DNA from: Tribonema minus
Lineage: Eukaryota > Sar > Xanthophyceae > Tribonematales > Tribonemataceae
DNA: 64,000 bases
Reading direction: 5' to 3'
Assembly (NCBI GenBank): GCA_017506865.1
Contig: JAFCMP010000140.1
Location: 1 to 64,000 of the forward strand
Below, piece after piece: positions 11,858 through 23,300 of this stretch. Each line of letters starts with the position of its first letter. Positions within the stretch are counted from its first letter, which is position 1. The notes beneath the pieces are model-generated. The model saw nothing but the letters and a program-made list of their open reading frames with translations. It made no database searches and was not told where the DNA came from. A program made the position numbers and the translations under genes.

Positions 11858-14283
11858 CCTGCGCAAACGACGGTATGGAGAACACCGCCGGCGGCATGGC
11901 AAGCGCGGGCGGCGGCTGCTCGCAGAGTTTGGCCGGCAGGCGGCCCTCGCTCTCGTCGCGGTACAGCAGGATGCAGGGGTTCTGTGGTAGCGGCGGCGGC
12001 GCGGCGATGCTCAGGTAAGCTCAAGTGGCGACGCTCTCACACGAGTTGAACATTCAACGCGGTGAGGAGGTGTGCAGGCGCTTGGCGCAAGTGTCGTGGT
12101 ACGGGGGGAGGGGGGGGAGAGGGCCAGCGGCAGCGGCGGCGCGCAGGGCCGCGTTACGCAGGTAAGGCCAAGAGGTGAGCGCACTCACTGTTCAATGTCA
12201 TCACCTCTTCATCTGCTCAACTGCCGCCTCAGAGGCACTGCTGAGAGCGTGCGCAAATCGATGACATGACACACTCAACTGCGGCAGGCAACAGCAGGCA
12301 GAGTGGCGCAAAACCCAAGCGTGAACACGTGGCAAGACTGCGTCGCAAAAAACCACACACACATTGCTGAACTGCTGAACACCTCCGCCGCGCATGTGCG
12401 CACGCAGCAGCGCTCGACAACGCACCTTCCACGCCGGCCCAAACCCGCGCACGTCGTCCAGAAAGGTCCTCTGCGACAGCATGTCATTGAAGATGAGCCA
12501 GCCGCCATCGCCCGCGGCATCCGCCTGCATACGCCCACAGGCGCGTAACGCCAAAGAGCCATTGAAGAGTGCAGCTTGAAGTGTGCATGGCGGGGGGGGC
12601 GGGGGTTGCCGATGACGCTTTCATCGCTGCGGCATCATGACGACACCGTAGCGAGCAATGCAGCACAGCAGTAACCAGCCCATTTCCCATGCTCCCTTCG
12701 CCGCATACCTGGCTGCTACCCCCAGCGTCGTCGCCGCCACCAGCGGCAGCGGGGTCGCGCATGTGCAGCACCAGCATCTATACTTCACCAGCATCCGTAT
12801 ACTTCCAGTTGAGGTATTACTGATATATGCCATACTTACATACCTGGCTGCTACCCTCCGCGTCGCCGCCGCCATCGGCCGCGGGGTCGCGCACGTGCAG
12901 CACCAGCATCTATATACTTCACCAGCATCTACATACTTATAAAAGTATATATTTAAAGCTGAACTAGCATGTAAAGACTATGCCTACATACCTGGCTGCT
13001 ACCCTCCGCGTCGCCGCTGCCAGCGGCCGCGGGGTCGCGCACGTGCAGCACCAGGTGCCCCTGCTGCATGCCCTCCGTCTCCGCGGCGCATCATCCATAT
13101 ACCTAAGTTGAAGTAGTACTGATGACACCATGCCTGCATACCTGGCTACCCTTCGTGATGCCACAGCATCCACATACTTCAAGTGAAGTATATGTATATA
13201 TACCATGCCTACATACCTGGCTGCTACCCTCCGCGTCGCCGCTGCCAGCGGCCGCGGGGTCGCGCACGTGCAGCACCAGCATTCATCAGCATCAATATAC
13301 TTCAAGTTGAAGTAGTACTGATAATACGATGCCTACATACCTGGCTGCTACTCTCAGCGTCGTCGCCGCCACCAGCGGCCGTGGAGTCGCGCACGTGCAG
13401 CACCAGGTGCCCCTGCGGCGCGCCCTCCGCCTCCGCGGCGCCGCCGCGCGGCGGCGCCACGTGGCTGATGACGGCAAACAGCTTGTAGCGCGTCCCCGCC
13501 GCAGTGGCATCTGCTGCCACGGCTGTCGCGTCGTCTGCGCGCCAGCCAGTGAGAGAGAGCAAGTGACGCGTACTCAGCGCTGCGCACACGTGAACTGAGC
13601 AGCTGCTGCGGGTCACCGAAGGAGGAGGGCTGCGCTGCAAGCCACAGTCGCTGCAGACTGACCATAACCCTATCCCTGAGGGTTGTCGGGAGCTGCATGA
13701 ATGCGCGCGCCGCTTACTTACAGCTACTGTAGTCATCCTGGTAGCAGGGCTTCTGACAGAGGGCCACGAGATGAGACCACAGAGGGGTGCATTCACAACA
13801 GCGTTTGAAAGCTTGCGGCACTTGCTCCCGACTTTTGGCCAGTTAAGGTGGCAGATGTGGCTGCTTCCCCTTCCCCCCACACTCCCCTGTGTGCTGACCC
13901 GCTCTAGCGCACTCAAGCCACAACGGATGCAACGTGCTCAATCCACACAGCGCGCCTCCGCACTAAGGCAAAACAGCACATACTTCGACGTATATACATG
14001 CCACCACTCCACTTGCTGCCCCACCTCCCCGTTTCCCGCAATACCCTACTTTGAAGCATGTACGAAACACAGGCGGCGGCACCCCTCGACGACACGCACT
14101 CAAAGCATCACGATGACATAATGACTGTGCATGTGTAAACCTGGCGTGCACGCACGTGCGTCCACGTGGCACGCCATCCGCAGCAGTGCCCCGCGCACCT
14201 GTATACCGCCACTCGCTGCCGCCGCCCATCAACGGGTCCACGCGCTCTCCCACCACCACCTTCGCAGCCGGCGCCGCCGCTGC

Positions 14284-14337
<54 letters not shown>

Positions 14338-17300
14338 AGGCTCCGCTTGAGCGCCATTGGGCGGCTCATCGGCCCCTGCCTGAGGCCCGCTCGGCGCCTG
14401 CACCGCCGCCGCCGGAAGCCGTACTTCAACTTCCTCCGGCAGCCAGTGACCCCCCAGTTCGTTGACGCCGCGGAAGGGGGACGCGGCCTTCATGCCCGAC
14501 TTGACGCCGTCGGGGTAGAGCAGCGGCGTGCAGTGCAGCGCCAGCATGGCGGGCAGGGTGGTCGGCGTGCTGAGGCGTGATGCAAGGGGGAGAGGGGAAG
14601 GGGGGGGGGGGGGGGGGGGGGGATGACGACGCTGTGTGGTGGCGCCACATGGCACGCTTCCGCTGCGACACGCTTTCGCTGCATAATTGCATGGCAGCCG
14701 AGCAGCAGGAGGGAGGGAGCGAGGAGCGAAGTCGCACGTCGTCGCAGCGCAGCACGGCGCGCACGGCGCAGCGGCGGGGGGCGGCGGCGCCCCCGGACCA
14801 CAGGGCGGCGGCAGCACAGTGCAGCGCGGCGTGCGGCACGCACGCATCTCAGGCGCATGTCAGAGCGCACAGGCGCCTGCGCAGCGACTGCATACAGAGA
14901 AGCGCTGCTCAGAGGAACATGAAGCGCGCAGCTTGATGGCGTTGCGCCAACCGGCGCGACTTGCGGGTCAGGTTTGGGGGTACGGAGGGGGGGCACATGG
15001 GGGGTGCGCTGGCGTGGCGCCACTGACGGGCGCGCGACGCAAAGGCAGCAGCGCTCACCGGCTCTGCTGGAGGGGCGCGTATTTGTTGGCTTGGGGGTCC
15101 CACGCCTGCGCGCGCGTCTTGCGGCACAGGCTGCGCAGCAGCACCTCGCGGAATGCGCCGTTGCCGCCGCCGCTGCCGCCAGCGGTGTTGGTGCTGGCAG
15201 CGCCGGTGCCCTGCGCCGCAAGGCAGGTCGGGGATCAGCGTCAGAAGCGGTGGGATTCATCAAGGAGCACAATACAGCCTGATTGCACCCATTGCTGCTG
15301 TTTGCGCTGCTGCTGCTGCTGCTGCTGTTGCTGGCGCCGCTGCTGCTGGTGCTGACACCCTGTTCTACCGCGTGCGAAGCGAGCGCGTACTAGAGGTGGA
15401 CAAGATCCGCGGATACCTACCGCGTGCCACGCACACGCACACGCAGTTTGCGAGTCACTCAAGGGGCAGTCGTGATCAAGCGCACGCATGCGCCTGTTGG
15501 TGACGCGCATGTTCGGGGCTGGGGTCAGGGCTAGCAGCGAGGCGCAGCCACGCTGTACGCTTGTGGCAAATGGCTGGCTGTGCTGTTGTGGCATGCCGCG
15601 CTGTGGTGCAACATCTGCTGTCATGTACCACTCCTCCAAATGCCTTGATGAACAGGCACTATGTACTTCAAAATATCTGGCCGGAAATCCCACGGAGGGC
15701 AGGCAAGTGCGCGCAGGCGACAGCATTGCCGTTGCCGTTGCCGCCGCTGCTTACAGCAGTTATGGTAGGTATCCATGGCGCAGTACGCAATCATGAGTAG
15801 CCGCACCTGTGCCGCTGCCGCTGCCACCTCTAAGTCCGCCGGCAGCACGAGCTGCTCAATGAAGACTGCTACCTCAGCATCAAAGCAGCCTCTACGTGTG
15901 TGACTCAGGCAAACACGCATCAGTGACTCTGCGCGTGCGACTGCGCCGCCGCCGCCGTCTTTGCGTTCGACGGCGGCGGCGTGAGCTCCTGTTCGAAGGC
16001 TGCCTTGCCATACATGCTGCTCTGAGTACATGCTGAGGACCGAAGACAGAAGCATCTGCGAGTGGTGCTGAGCACCTGCAAGTGGTACTGAGGCGGGTGT
16101 GCGTCAGCAAGCGCACCTGTGCCGCCTCCGCGTCCGGCGGCAACGCGAGCTCCTCAATGAAGACGGCGTTGCCATGCACGTGCATGCTGCTCTGTGTACT
16201 TGGGAGGACAAAAGTAGCATCTGCATGCATGACTTGGGTAGGTATGCATCAGTAAGCGCGCACCTGTGCCGCCTCCGCGTCCGGCGGCGGCGCAAGCTCC
16301 TCTGTGAACACGGCGTTATCATACACGTACATGCTGCTCTGAGCACTTGGGACAAAAATAGAGTAGCATCTGCGTGTTTTACGTAGATGGGTATGCATCA
16401 GCCAGCGCGCACCTGTGCCGCCGCCGCTGCCGCCGCCGCCGTCTCTGCGGCGTGAGCTCCTCTCTATGAAGATGGCATTGCCATGCACGTGCATGCTGCT
16501 CTGTGTACTTGGGAGGACAAAGGCAGCATCTGCATGTGTTACACGAGGTAGGTATGAAGGAGCAAGCGCGCACCTGTGCCGCCGCCCACTCCGCGTCTGG
16601 CGGCGGCGCAAGCTCCTCTATGAAGACGGCATTGCCATGCACGTGCTGCTCCGTTTTTTTGTAAGAGGACGAAAGTGGCGTCTGCATGAGTTACGTAGGT
16701 AGGCATGCATCAACAAGCGCACCTGTGCCGCCGTTGTCTCTGCATCTGGCGGCGGCGCGAGCTCCTCTATGAAGACGCGGGTCACGCGGTCCTCGCCCAA
16801 ACCGCGCACCTCCGCGGCGCCCTGCAGCACAAAGAGAGAGAGAGACGCGAACGCGGGCAGCGGCGGAGCGGCGCGTGAGGAAGAAGCCTCGTACTTCTAC
16901 TAAGTAGGGACGTGCGCGCAGCGGCTGTTGCGGCCCGCCGTGCAGAGCGCTGCCCCCCAGCGCGGATGGCGCAGAGCGACGCGCAAGAGGGCGGCAGCGC
17001 GCGGCGGAGCGGCGCGTGAGGAAGGAGCCTCGTGCCAGCGACGCGCAGCGCGTTGCTGCTGCTGCGGGGGCTGCGCGCGCGCGCAGACCGTGGCCACCTG
17101 CTCACACGCGGCGCGGCGTCCGTGGCTATGCTGCGGCGAAGCGCCCTGATCGCCACACATCCCCAACAACGGCGAAGTCCAGTGTACAAAGGTTTTATGG
17201 ATATGAGGGACAGGTGCGCTTTGAGGGAACGCGTACACGAGGCGGCGCGCAGCGCTCAGCGCCGCATCAAGATGACGGCTGCGCTGCGGCGCGTGCTGCG

Positions 17301-20300
17301 CGCGGAACACCGACTGCGAGACGCGGTGCGGCGCGCGAGGCAGCGCAGCGCATCAGACCGCAGAGGCGCCGCACGACGGAGGCGCCGTCGTCGCCAGCGG
17401 CGAACTATGAGGCTGGCATTGAGCAGAGAGCGCGGCGCGGAGAAGGCACCGCTGCGTGTGACACGACACGTTCCAGGCGGTTTCATGTCGCGAGGCTGCC
17501 GCTGCCGCTGCCGCTGCACGCGCGCGGCGCCGCAAACGGCACGACCGCTTCACGCAGACCAGGCCAGCAATCAGACTGATGCTGACGCTTGCGCTAAAAG
17601 TGATCACCGCCCTGGCCGTACAAGCGGTCGGCGCGCAACGCAGTCACTGCGGCACTCGTGTGCGCCTCCGTTGCACTCAACGCCATCAGAAAAAAAGCAC
17701 ACTTGCCATGTTCGCAGGTCTCTATTTGCACTTCACGCATCAGTGATTGATCGGTGGCTCCTTCCTGGCAGTGATGGTACCTTCTGCTTGGCTTTGGTGG
17801 GTATGGGCGTGCTAATGGCGCGCACGTCGTGGCCGAAAAGAGCATCCACCACGCCCTCTCCGCGCCCGCTCGCCAGCTCCTTGTGCAAGCGGTAGAGGAG
17901 GAACCTGGCGCGACGGGAGAAAGAGGCGGGCGGTGCACAATGCACGGTGTTCAGCCCTGGCCCTAACTTTGTGACTTTAAGGCGTATTGATGCAGTGTCA
18001 GAACAGGCGCACCGCGCCACAGTGAGAGGGTGCGGCGGCCTTAAATGCGCTGCATGCCGTTTGCGCGCATTAGCGCAGGCGACACCTGTACACATGCAGC
18101 TAAAGTGACGGCGACAGCCACCTGTGAAGGCAACACCGGCTGTCAAACGCGGGCTCCGCGTCCGGCAAAGCCCAACTTCAAGTAAGGCATGAGCCGGTAA
18201 GGGGGGGGGGGGCATGATTGCGGTGACCTCGATCCCGGCAAAGAACGGCAACGGCGATCTGTATGTCATAGTTTAAAAAGTACCTCACATCAGAGGAGTA
18301 TACGCGCCGGCGTCGACCCGCCAGACCCGCTGCGGCCACAGTCAATATTGGGGGCGGGGGGGGGGTAGGGGGACAGCGCACGGCACTTCGCATCAGGGAC
18401 CACCATGCCACACTGCGGTAATGGCGGTGCCGGTTCCAGGAGATGCGCACGTACACGCAGTGCGCCCAACGCACCACATATTGCTATGGATACACTGTGT
18501 TGATGGCAGCGACGACTCCAGGGATTGCGCATGTTTTGTATTTTATATATTGGGCTTGATTGTTTAATTGAGCAAGTATTTTGCATCAGCAAATTTCAGT
18601 TTTAACTAGAACTTTGGAATATCGGAGCATTTACATTTTTCTGGAATTGTGAACAATTACATGTTCAAACACACCCACCTGGTGCCGCAAATACTTGATG
18701 AGCACTGATACACCTGAAAGAATGGCGGTATGTATGTATACGATACCGTAAACACACGCGCAGTGCGGGATGCGCGGAGCAGTCCGCGCGGCCGCTCTCA
18801 CCTGAGGAACGCCTCGACGCGCTGCGGCAGCGGCAGCAGCGACTGCTGCAGCGGCCCCTCCAGCAGCCCCAGCGACACGCCCTCCTGCACCAGCTTGAAG
18901 CTGCGGCGCGCGCGGCAGCGGGCAGCGGCGCGCGCGCGGGGTCGCGTCGCGTACGAGAGAGCGTCAGCGGCTGCTGCGGCGCGCATGCTGCGCGTGAACG
19001 GGCGTTGCAGTTACTGGCACATCTACACGTCCTCTCTGCAGTGCAGTGGCGCGTGCCTTCACCTAGCCCTAACCCTATGTGTGAGCAACTGCTGGGGCAG
19101 GCCGTTCACAAAGCGGAGCGCCGCTGTGAGTTGTGCAGAGGGACGCTTGCCGACAAGAACCAACAACGAGGGTGCAGTTCTGTCTTGTCTGTTTGTGTGA
19201 CATTTGCAGACCGCTGTCGTACAGAACAAGCTCAAAACGTCTGTCTCAAGCATAGGTGCATGGCAACGGGCGCGAGGGCATGAAAGGACCCTGGGTTAGG
19301 GTTAGGGGTAGGCTAGGGTTAGCCAAACTATATCTAAGCCTAACCCTGCACAGCACAGGTATGAAGCACCGTGACAGACACAATGTCCATCAACCATGTC
19401 TATCACAATAGACAAACTATGTCTATCACACTAGACACAATGTTTATAGCCCATGAATAAGCTTGATGTTGTGGCCACAAGCAGATGCAAGTCGCAGCTA
19501 TGGGTCGCAGCCTAACCCCAGTGGTCCTAACCCTGATCCTGACCCTAAATCTGACCCAACTCCTGGTCTAAGTGGATCACGCTGCGACACCAGTGCTCGC
19601 CAGCGAACACAAAGCTCAGGTCAGCACTGACAAGCCCGGGATGGACACGAAAGCAGCCTTCCACGACGTCACTGGCTGGAAGAGGCTTAGCCCTAACCCT
19701 AACCCAAAAGATGAGCGGATAGTGGATTCGACGACACCAGCACGGCCAACCAGCACTGCACGCCGACGGCACACGGAAGCGCGTGCTCCCACGATGCAGT
19801 CAGTCGCAGATCGCTGCTGCGCACTCCCCGATTGCACGATGAGGGGACCCACAACTTCAACTCCCCGCCACAGCGCTCCACACGTGTCCTGCGTACGCCC
19901 ACAGCGCATCGCCGCCGCACACCGCGCGGAGCAAGCGCCTGCTCTCCACCCGCGAGCCGCCGCTGCCCTGCTGCTTCACCTTCAACGGGTGACGCACCTG
20001 AGCAGGAAGTTGGTGCCCTGGCACACTTCAAGGTCAACGGGCGACGCACCTGAGCAGGAAGTTGGTGCTCTGGCACGACCGCGTCCGCGGCGGCAGGCTG
20101 CGCGCCGTCTGCAGGCGCGAAAAGAACAGGCCCAGCTCGCACGCGAGGCCGGGGCTCGTGAGCGCCGCGCTGCGCGACAGAGCACAACGTTTTCGCATCC
20201 AGCGAGAGAAGGCGGGAGGGGGTAGATCAGCGCGCTGGTTTTGCATGCGTGTGCAGCGAGGCTGGGGCTGGAATAGGGATTGGAATCTTCAGTGCTGTGA

Positions 20301-23300
20301 TTAGGAGCGGCGTGGGGTTGGTGTTGCGCGTCAGCAACGTGTGGGTTTGTCACCGTCGCGGCACCAGAAGCGCCTTCACAAGTGGCACACACGCGCAATG
20401 AACGCTGCACAACTTCATTGGACCAGTTCTTGACTGTGATCCACAACTTCAAGTCTACTGCTCCGACACTCGCTTCCGCCGCAACGGCGACGTGCTTCCA
20501 CGCAGACCTGACGACAGGCTGCACATCGCGTCGCAGGAGGGCGCGCCGCAGAGACAAGGACGCCACCGTACCATGCACTGTGCGCGATGCCAACACGACA
20601 CGCCCAGACCCCACTGCACGCTCCCTCTACTCAGCGATGCACACTCCCTCACGGCCGTCGAGCCGCGCTTTTAACATGCATGGCGCGGCGGCGGCGGCGG
20701 CGCTCCAACCAGCGTCATCTGCAGCCGCTGGCGCGGCGGCGGCGCTCCGATCGCCGTCATCTGCAGCCACTCCTGTGAGGCCGCAATGCGCTTCAAGAAT
20801 TGCCCTGAATGCAGCCTGTACACGGCGCAACACACACCCCCGAGGCCGCCATGCGCTTCAAAAATTGCCCTGAATGCAGCCTGTTAACGGCGGCAGCATC
20901 GCTCAAAGTGTCTTCAAACGGCAGCAGCGCTTGACCGCGTGCGCTCACCTCGAGTGCGCCGCGGGGTTGAACTGCTCCCACAGCGCCGCGGCGCAGATGG
21001 GCGCGAGGTGGTACAGCAGCTGCAGCACCGCGTTGGTGTAGGTGTTGGGCAAGTTGCCCTGCGCGTGCACGCGCGCGGGGGAGGGGCGGCGGGGAGCGGG
21101 GGGGCATGGTCGCTGAGCACTGAGGTGCCAGGGGATATGTCAACGAACGCGCGGCGTTTGCGCTGCGCGAGCGAAGTGCAGCGGCATGCGCACGACGCGC
21201 AGCGCGCTTGTGCGCACGAGGCGTGCACACACGTCTCAGCCAGCTCGAACTTCGCGGAGAGCGTGTTTGCACATGGCGGTTCAAGCGTGCGAGTTCGGGC
21301 TTCGCGGCTGCAGCGGAGCTCGAGCGAACATGGCATGCGAATGAATGTGCTTGCAGGCGAGCGCCATTTCTTCATGAATCGCCAATTTTTGCACACGATA
21401 ACAAGGTGTTTATAGAGGACACTTCTCTCTGCCGCAGTCGACGTGCTGTGGTAAGGGCGGCTTTGTAGGTCGTGTAGAAAAGCTGCTGCCACGCTCTCAC
21501 GCACCTCCAGGCCCGAGTACTCTGTGGCGTTGTACGCGCTGAGGTCCATGGTGTCAAAGCCAGCGCGGCTCAGCCTCATCTGCGTCAGCCTGCGAGGCAC
21601 GCGGCGGCCGCAGCAGTGATGCGCGAGGAGGAAACACCGCCGTTGTTGAGCACGAGAGCGCGCGAGCAAAGACTGGTCGACCGACGCGAGCACGGGCGCC
21701 GCACGCGTTGCGCCGGTCAAGCAAATGTGACGCGCGTGGTCCATATATAGCGCGCTGGCGCCATGGAGCACTCAATGCGCGGCGTGCGCACACTTCAAGA
21801 AGAGAAGTGACGCGCCGCACGAATTCGCGCCACTCGTCCGCTGCACCTGCACCACCGACATCACGCCGAGCGCGCCCCCCTGCCAGCCGTGGCGTCACGC
21901 CGAGGGCGCACCCGGCAGCGGTTGCGCGGCGCGCAGTGGCGGTTCACGGGTGCAGCGCGGTGCGCATCCGCAGAATTGGCACACTCTCCGCGTGTGGCTA
22001 ATCGCTGCCGTACGCGCTCCTGCATCGCAATGGCTGCTGTTTGCCCGCCAGTCCCGGCGCGGCGACGCTCCGCAGCTGCGAGCACTGCTGCACACCGGAA
22101 ACCTGAAAACCTGCGCCGCGGCCGCCCGCAGGCGCTCGGCACGATCTATCTCAGCGCGCGCCTTGTTGCACCCGACCTCAGGCATGAACAGTGGTAACAC
22201 TACTGACATCACAGTGGTAACACTACTGACATGCGGCATGGAGCTTGCAGCCCAGCCGCAGACCGCTGCGGCCGCGCGCACGAGCCCTCAGCGCAGACCT
22301 GAGCGCTGCTGCCGCAGATATTCACACCTGTAGCGGAACGGCACGCCGTCCACCTGCTGGTCACGCGCGGGCGCCGCGGCCTTCTGTGCGCTGCCGCCGC
22401 CGCCGCGCTTGCCGCCGCCGCGCGACGACGACGGCGTCCCGGTGGGCCTGCTGCGCGGGTCGCTCTCCTCGTACAGCGCGCGCCCCTTGCCATAGACGAG
22501 GCTATTGGGGGGGAAGCCGGGGTTGGGGATGACCCCCAGGAACCCTGACTGCGGTGGTGGTGAGAGTGGGGGCGCAGGCGCGGGGTGGGGGGGGGGGGGG
22601 AGGGGGCGGACGGACGCGGCTGAGTGCGTGTGCCAACCACACGAGACATCCGACAGGCAGAAAGGGCGGGTGGGTCGGGACCGACCCGCCAAATGGAGCA
22701 TAATCGCACGCGTGGACAAGAAACATAGCAAGTGCGTCCTTCCAGTCCGCGCACGTGTCCTCGTCGCAGATTTCCTGGCGGGGGGGCGAGGGGGCTTAGA
22801 TCACAATACGAAGTGCAGCAACTTTGGCGCGTGGCACGCTGCGACTGGCGCTTTGGTGGGAACAGCAAGATCCTAGTGATGCACTTGGCGGTCCCTGCTA
22901 TGTGCTGTAGTTGAGCCTGACCTGAGACGGTTGTTGTTGTGATGCACCACGCACACGCCTTCTCGAGTCAGCTCAAGTCTGCGATCAAGATCATGTCGTT
23001 ACAGCAGACCTGCACGCCACCCCCGCCCTGTGCAGCAAACCATCACCAGCGATCATACGCAGAGAATAGAATCATCGTTGCCACTTCCTGATTGCCATGG
23101 TGTGCACGCAACACAATCGTGCACGCAGACGCCATTGCCATCCAATCTCAACTTCAGACTTCAACAGTCAGCGCCATAGCGCGTGTGGCACGTCACCTCA
23201 GTCATGTCGGCGGCCAGGGGGGCATCGACGGCGCGCGCGGGCGTGTCGACCACCAAACTTCAACATCAAACCTCAACAGTAAGCGCGCGGCGTCACTTCC

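Noticed and set aside
15800-16765. CRISPR-like array of regularly spaced repeats
   Set aside because: Repeats are copies of a PAN2 exon border in a eukaryotic intron, too long and diverged, with no cas genes.
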